From the NCBI GenBank assembly GCA_910579485.1, contig CAJTVO010000072.1, positions 1 through 17,457 of the forward strand: 17,457 nucleotides of DNA. The letters are read 5' to 3'. Each line of letters starts with the position of its first letter. The stretch's first letter is position 1. The notes below the pieces were generated by a model, which had not been told where the DNA came from, did no database searches, and saw only the letters and a program-made list of their open reading frames with translations. Shown here one piece after another: positions 14,631 to 17,457 of the stretch. Made by a program: the position numbers and the translations under genes. This DNA is from an uncultured Oscillospiraceae bacterium (GTDB lineage Bacteria > Bacillota > Clostridia > Oscillospirales > Oscillospiraceae).

Positions 14631-14834
14631 ATGACCCGCTCCTGCCTCTCCAGGAAACGCATCTTCGCCCATCGGCACCACCAGCGCATCCAAATCATCC
14701 TCCCGCTCCGCCTCCGGGGCCTCTATCGGGGCAGGCGGGACCTCCTCCGGCGTACCGGCAGCGCGAGCCTGGCCGGGCAGCAGGGAGAGGCAGAGCAGCA
14801 GGGAAAGCAACAGCGAAGCAAGTTTTTTCAACAT
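14619..14834 (-). CDS. Secreted small peptide precursor 2 (paralogue of precursor 1)
   Basis: A 71-residue protein with a signal peptide (MLKKL, a long Leu/Ser core, probable cleavage after ARA near residue 25). Its exported part is acidic and Pro-rich (EEVPPAPIEAPEAERED) and lacks the aromatic C terminus of precursor 1. The signal peptide, the ATG-ATCCCT-ATG start region and the AAAGAAAGG site are nearly identical between the two genes, showing a duplication with divergence of the mature part. The second ATG (14834) is chosen for the same spacing reason. The stop lies within the 3' end of the regulator gene. No terminator is visible, so transcription could run antisense into the regulator. 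Inferred to be a signalling peptide precursor or a decoy. Confidence 0.7.
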   Translation of the reverse strand: MLKKLASLLLSLLLCLSLLPGQARAAGTPEEVPPAPIEAPEAEREDDLDALVVPMGEDAFPGEAGAGHSES

Positions 14835-14865
14835 AGGGATCATCCTTTCTTTTTAGGTTGCTTTC

Positions 14866-14895
14866 AGTATATATTACCTCCGCTCAGAGAGTCCA
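14866..14895 (-). promoter_or_regulatory. Promoter of peptide gene 2
   Basis: On the minus strand TGGACT (14890-14895), 18-bp spacer and TATACT (14866-14871). A strong -10 and weak -35, like the promoter of peptide gene 1. Confidence 0.55.
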
Positions 14896-14900
14896 TAGCA

Positions 14901-14928
14901 TCTCACGGAAATTTTTTCTTCCGTGAAA
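14901..14928 (-). promoter_or_regulatory. Candidate activator box upstream of peptide gene 2
   Basis: TCTCACGGAA-N8-TTCCGTGAAA, ending 5 bp upstream of the -35 box. The flanks TCCATAGC and AAACAGCA are also shared with the copy at peptide gene 1, so about 44 bp are conserved while the DNA further upstream differs. Confidence 0.75.
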
Positions 14929-14941
14929 CAGCAGCTAAAAG

Positions 14942-14973
14942 CGCTCCTTGACGCCGCGCAGCGTCAAGGAGCG
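14942..14973 (-). terminator. Terminator of the membrane-bound XRE regulator gene
   Basis: A perfect 13-bp stem (14942-14954 with 14961-14973) with a 6-nt loop. On the minus strand CTTTTAG follows. It starts five bases after the stop and insulates the peptide gene 2 promoter. Confidence 0.85.
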
Positions 14974-14977
14974 TTCC

Positions 14978-15778
14978 TTATTGATACTTCTTCCCCACCA
15001 CATAAACGGGTATCATCATCCCGCCCAAAATGATGAACAGCGTCATGGGCAGCAAAATACCGAACTGCGCCATTGCCGCCAGCCCCAGCTTCACCAGCAG
15101 CCCCTGTACGGCGGCGAAAAGCAGTACCCAGCCGCCCAGCGTCAGGCAGGCCCAGGCCCGGACAGCATTCAAAATATGGGGCCAGTTGCTGTTGTTGAAG
15201 TGTACCCCCGGTATGTTCATGCGAAACACCCCATCGCTATAAAAGTTCACCTTATATTGGTCATAAAATCCCGGCAGCTTTTCTTTCGAAAAAAAGATAA
15301 AGTACACACCAAAGATGAGTGCCATCAGCGGCGGAAGGATCATAAAAACGATATCATCCGCCAAGAGCCACGCCGGCGCAAACCGGTAAAGAAGCCCGGC
15401 CTCCACGGCGCACAGCGCCAGCGCCCACAAAAACCGCATTCCCCACTTCCGCCGGCTATCCCGCTGCGCCGTCTGCTCCTGGGCGGTCATGACAAGGGCC
15501 CCATTGATCAGCGGCTCTATCTCCTGGACTGTCAGCGGCTGATCCTTTCGGATGATCTCACCACAGAGCATCTCCGTCACGCTGACCTCCATCAGCGCCG
15601 CCAGAGGCTGCAAAAGGGCAATGTCCGGCAAGCTCAGCCCCCGCTCCCATTTGCTCACAGCCTTGTCGGAGACATACAGCTTTTCTGCCAGTTCCTTCTG
15701 GGTCATCCCTTTTTCCTTTCGCAGCCGGGATAGAAAGGCACCAAATTTTTCGTTGTCGATTTTATAGTTTCCTGCCAT
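14978..15778 (-). CDS. XRE-family regulator with C-terminal membrane domain
   Basis: A 266-residue protein. Residues 10-72 are an XRE helix-turn-helix (FLSRLRKEKGMTQKELAEKL, then VSDKAVSKWERGLSLPDI). About four membrane helices follow (near 114-132, 140-163, 206-226 and 237-261). Between helices 2 and 3 lies SDGVFRMNIPGVHFNNSNWPHI-type sequence, which resembles SdpI-like immunity proteins; this likeness is from memory and not certain. Such membrane-bound HTH proteins may sense envelope conditions while binding DNA. I chose the ATG at 15778, with AAAGGAGGAA upstream; the open frame upstream contains the promoter. Its promoter carries a direct repeat that may be its own site. It follows the two-component genes on the same strand but has its own promoter. 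Confidence 0.85.
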   Translation of the reverse strand: MAGNYKIDNEKFGAFLSRLRKEKGMTQKELAEKLYVSDKAVSKWERGLSLPDIALLQPLAALMEVSVTEMLCGEIIRKDQPLTVQEIEPLINGALVMTAQEQTAQRDSRRKWGMRFLWALALCAVEAGLLYRFAPAWLLADDIVFMILPPLMALIFGVYFIFFSKEKLPGFYDQYKVNFYSDGVFRMNIPGVHFNNSNWPHILNAVRAWACLTLGGWVLLFAAVQGLLVKLGLAAMAQFGILLPMTLFIILGGMMIPVYVVGKKYQ

Positions 15779-15796
15779 TGCGCGTTCCTCCTTTGC

Positions 15797-15817
15797 CGCA
15801 AGTATAACGCAAGTATA
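15797..15817 (-). repeat. Tandem 10-bp repeat over the XRE promoter
   Basis: CGCAAGTATA occurs at 15797-15806 and 15808-15817, 11 bp apart, one helical turn. The upstream copy includes the -10 box. It is a candidate operator for the encoded regulator or for another protein. Confidence 0.5.
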
Positions 15818-15841
15818 GGCAAAAGGCGGCTCTTTTGTCAA
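15812..15841 (-). promoter_or_regulatory. Promoter of the XRE regulator gene
   Basis: On the minus strand TTGACA (15836-15841), 18-bp spacer and TATACT (15812-15817). The spacer holds AGCCGCC, which can pair with GGCGGCT just after the histidine kinase stop, so a long-loop terminator of the upstream operon may overlap this promoter. Confidence 0.7.
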
Positions 15842-15893
15842 CCGACCAGCGGTAGAGCCCTGTATTTGCAATGGTTTTCAAGCGCAAGCCGCC

Positions 15894-16880
15894 TTATTCG
15901 ACCTCCAGGTAAGGCCGCGCTAATCCAACGGTCACCCTGGTCCCCTTCCCCAGCTCGGACTCCACCGTGATAGTGTGCCCCAGTTTCCGGCATATCTCCT
16001 GGCTCAGGTACAGTCCGATGCCAGTGGCCCGCTTGTCCATGCGTCCATTGTACCCGGTGAATCCCCGCTCGAAGATCCGGGGCAGGTCCTCCGCCGCGAT
16101 GCCCACGCCGTCGTCCTGAATGAACAGCCGCTCCCCCTCGCTCCACACCTTCACGTGCCCGCAGGGGGCGTACTTCACCGCGTTGGACAGCACCTGCTCC
16201 ACCACCAGCTGGAGCCACTTTTCATCGCTGAGGGCCCGGAGCCCCGTCTCGTTCAGCTCCAGGGACACCTTGCCCCGGATGAACAGCGGCGCGTACTTCC
16301 GCGCCGCCTGCCGCAGCACGCTGTCCAGGTCCAGGTTGCGTATCATATAATCAGTGGAAGCGCCGCCCAACCGCAGATAGCTCAACACCAGCTCCACATA
16401 CCGCTCCACCCGGAACAGCTCCGCGCTGAGGGCCCGTCCCCGCTCCGACTCATCCTCCTGAAGGATCAGCCGCATGGCGGAGATCGGGGTCTTGATCTGA
16501 TGCACCCACATGGTATAGTAGTCCACGCTCTCCCGCATCCGGGCATCCAGCGCGGAGACCGCCGTCCGCCGGTCCTCGTCCAGTTCCAGCAGCAGCTCCC
16601 GGTAGGCGGCCTCTCCAGGCTCCCGGGGCTCCGGCACCAGGGACATCAGCAGCGCCGCCTGTCCCCGGAGACTCTCCAGAAACAGCACCTTCCGCCGCCA
16701 CCGGAAGAAGTCCATCAGTCCAGCCGTCAGCAAAATGATCAGGCACAGCAGGCCGCCGTACCCGGCTGCCTCCGCCGGAAGCTGGTAGAGCGTCAGCACC
16801 CAGGCGAACACCCCCGTACAGGCTCCCAGCAGAAGCAGCGGCCAGCACCTGCATTTCAGATATCCCCAAACGATCCGCAT
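15894..16880 (-). CDS. Sensor histidine kinase, BceS-like (intramembrane-sensing)
   Basis: A 328-residue membrane kinase. Two membrane helices (about 12-32 and 40-58) enclose only a very short outer loop, as in BceS-type kinases that sense peptide antibiotics through a partner ABC transporter. The H-box VHQIKTPISAMRL has the phosphorylated histidine H127. The ATPase domain has the N-box with N233 (LSNAVKY), DDGVG (256-260) and TGIGLYL (286-292). It starts 3 bp after the response-regulator stop, with GGGGTGAAGG as ribosome site. A BceAB-like transporter would be expected nearby, but none follows within the window; it could lie upstream of the regulator or elsewhere. Confidence 0.93.
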   Translation of the reverse strand: MRIVWGYLKCRCWPLLLLGACTGVFAWVLTLYQLPAEAAGYGGLLCLIILLTAGLMDFFRWRRKVLFLESLRGQAALLMSLVPEPREPGEAAYRELLLELDEDRRTAVSALDARMRESVDYYTMWVHQIKTPISAMRLILQEDESERGRALSAELFRVERYVELVLSYLRLGGASTDYMIRNLDLDSVLRQAARKYAPLFIRGKVSLELNETGLRALSDEKWLQLVVEQVLSNAVKYAPCGHVKVWSEGERLFIQDDGVGIAAEDLPRIFERGFTGYNGRMDKRATGIGLYLSQEICRKLGHTITVESELGKGTRVTVGLARPYLEVE

Positions 16881-16883
16881 CCT

Positions 16884-17457
16884 TCACCCCTCGATCAGGT
16901 AGCCCAGTCCCTTCTTCGTTCGGATGAACTCCGTCAATCCGATGCCCTCAAGCTTCCGCCGCAGGCGGGCCATGTTCACCGTCAGCGTGTTCTCATCCAC
17001 GAAGCTGTCCGTCTCCCACAGCTTCCGCATCAGCGTGTCCCGGGAGACCGTCTTCCCCTTCTGCTCCAGCAGCACCTGCAATATCCGGTACTCGTTCCGG
17101 CTCAGCTCCAGTGACTGCCCCTCATACCGCAGGGTGTTGTCCCCGGTATCCAGCACCGCCCCCCGGCATCCCAGCAGCGGCGCGGAAGCGCCGAAGTCGT
17201 AGGTCCGCCGCAGCAGCGCCTGGACCTTCGCCGCCAGCACCTCCAGGTCGAAGGGCTTGGCGATAAAATCGTCCCCGCCCATATTCATGGCCATGACCAC
17301 GTTCATATTGTCCGATGCCGAGGACAGGAACACGATTGGCACCTGACTGAGTTTCCGGATCTCCGCGCACCAGTGGTATCCGTTCCGGAAGGGCAGTCCG
17401 ATATCCAGCAGGACCAGGTGGGGCGCAAAGGCAGTAAACTCCTCCATCACCCGGGTC
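16884..17457 (-). CDS. OmpR-family response regulator, BceR-like (5' end outside the window)
   Basis: The C-terminal 191 residues of a two-component response regulator; the frame runs open to the window edge, so the start and the first acidic residues are missing. The receiver part shows HLVLLDIGLP with the phosphorylated aspartate, the SSASDN switch region and the FIAKPFD lysine. A winged-helix DNA-binding domain follows (LSRNEYRILQVLLEQKGKTVSRDTL-type, then VDENTLTVNMARLRRKL and TKKGLGYLI). It is co-transcribed with the kinase gene 3 bp downstream and should receive its phosphate. The likely targets are resistance transporter genes against cell-wall-active peptides; this is by family only. 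Confidence 0.93.
   Translation of the reverse strand, partial: TRVMEEFTAFAPHLVLLDIGLPFRNGYHWCAEIRKLSQVPIVFLSSASDNMNVVMAMNMGGDDFIAKPFDLEVLAAKVQALLRRTYDFGASAPLLGCRGAVLDTGDNTLRYEGQSLELSRNEYRILQVLLEQKGKTVSRDTLMRKLWETDSFVDENTLTVNMARLRRKLEGIGLTEFIRTKKGLGYLIEG

Noticed and set aside
15975..17114. A 379-codon open frame on the plus strand opposite the kinase and response regulator
   Set aside because: Shadow of two well-defined genes, with Gln/His/Pro-rich composition and no ribosome site.
1..17457. CRISPR arrays, tRNA or rRNA genes, transposases
   Set aside because: No regularly spaced repeats, cloverleaf sequences, ribosomal RNA stretches or transposase motifs were seen on either strand.

Overview
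The window looks like a chromosomal segment of a GC-rich Clostridia bacterium, most like the Oscillospiraceae (Flavonifractor/Lawsonibacter-type gut Firmicutes). The reasons are the strong AGGAGG-type ribosome sites, sigma-A promoters of TTGACA/TATAAT type, the Rrf2-nifS-nifU order, a YtrA-type GntR/ABC operon and a BceRS-like two-component pair. The genus cannot be fixed from the sequence alone. Most genes are GC-rich. One stretch (about 2490-3730) is clearly AT-richer and looks acquired.

Layout. 1-262: intergenic DNA with three strong palindromes, then a promoter. 263-2448 (+): a MoxR AAA+ ATPase and its VWA-domain partner, coupled by ATGA, ended by a strong hairpin. 2490-3675 (-): an AT-rich two-gene island, made of a helical protein of unknown function and a small zinc-ribbon membrane protein. 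The frame of the first gene continues past an in-frame TAG for 39 more codons, into the start of the second. 3768-5180 (-): a MATE exporter. 5431-7543 (+): an operon of a YtrA-like GntR regulator, ABC ATPase, ABC permease and small zinc-ribbon protein, with a candidate operator on the promoter. 7725-9086 (+): a second MATE exporter. 9147-11438 (-): the iron-sulfur operon Rrf2 regulator, nifS, nifU. Two copies of the palindrome TCCTA-N8-TAGGA lie upstream of the regulator and upstream of nifS.

11644-14834 holds the most interesting locus. A cytoplasmic regulator with an XRE-type HTH and a TPR-like C-terminal part (RRNPP type, as in PlcR, Rgg, ComR and clostridial Qsr) sits between two paralogous genes for small secreted peptides. 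Both peptide genes have the same 28-bp inverted repeat (arms around CACGGAA/TTCCGTG), placed exactly 5 bp upstream of the -35 box. This is the layout of an activator site, so I read the locus as a peptide-pheromone quorum-sensing module with two pro-peptides. An S41-peptidase-like lipoprotein lies downstream of the first peptide gene.

14978-17457 (-): an XRE regulator with four membrane segments, then a BceS-like histidine kinase and the 3' part of its OmpR-family response regulator, cut by the window edge. No rRNA, tRNA, CRISPR array or insertion sequence was seen.
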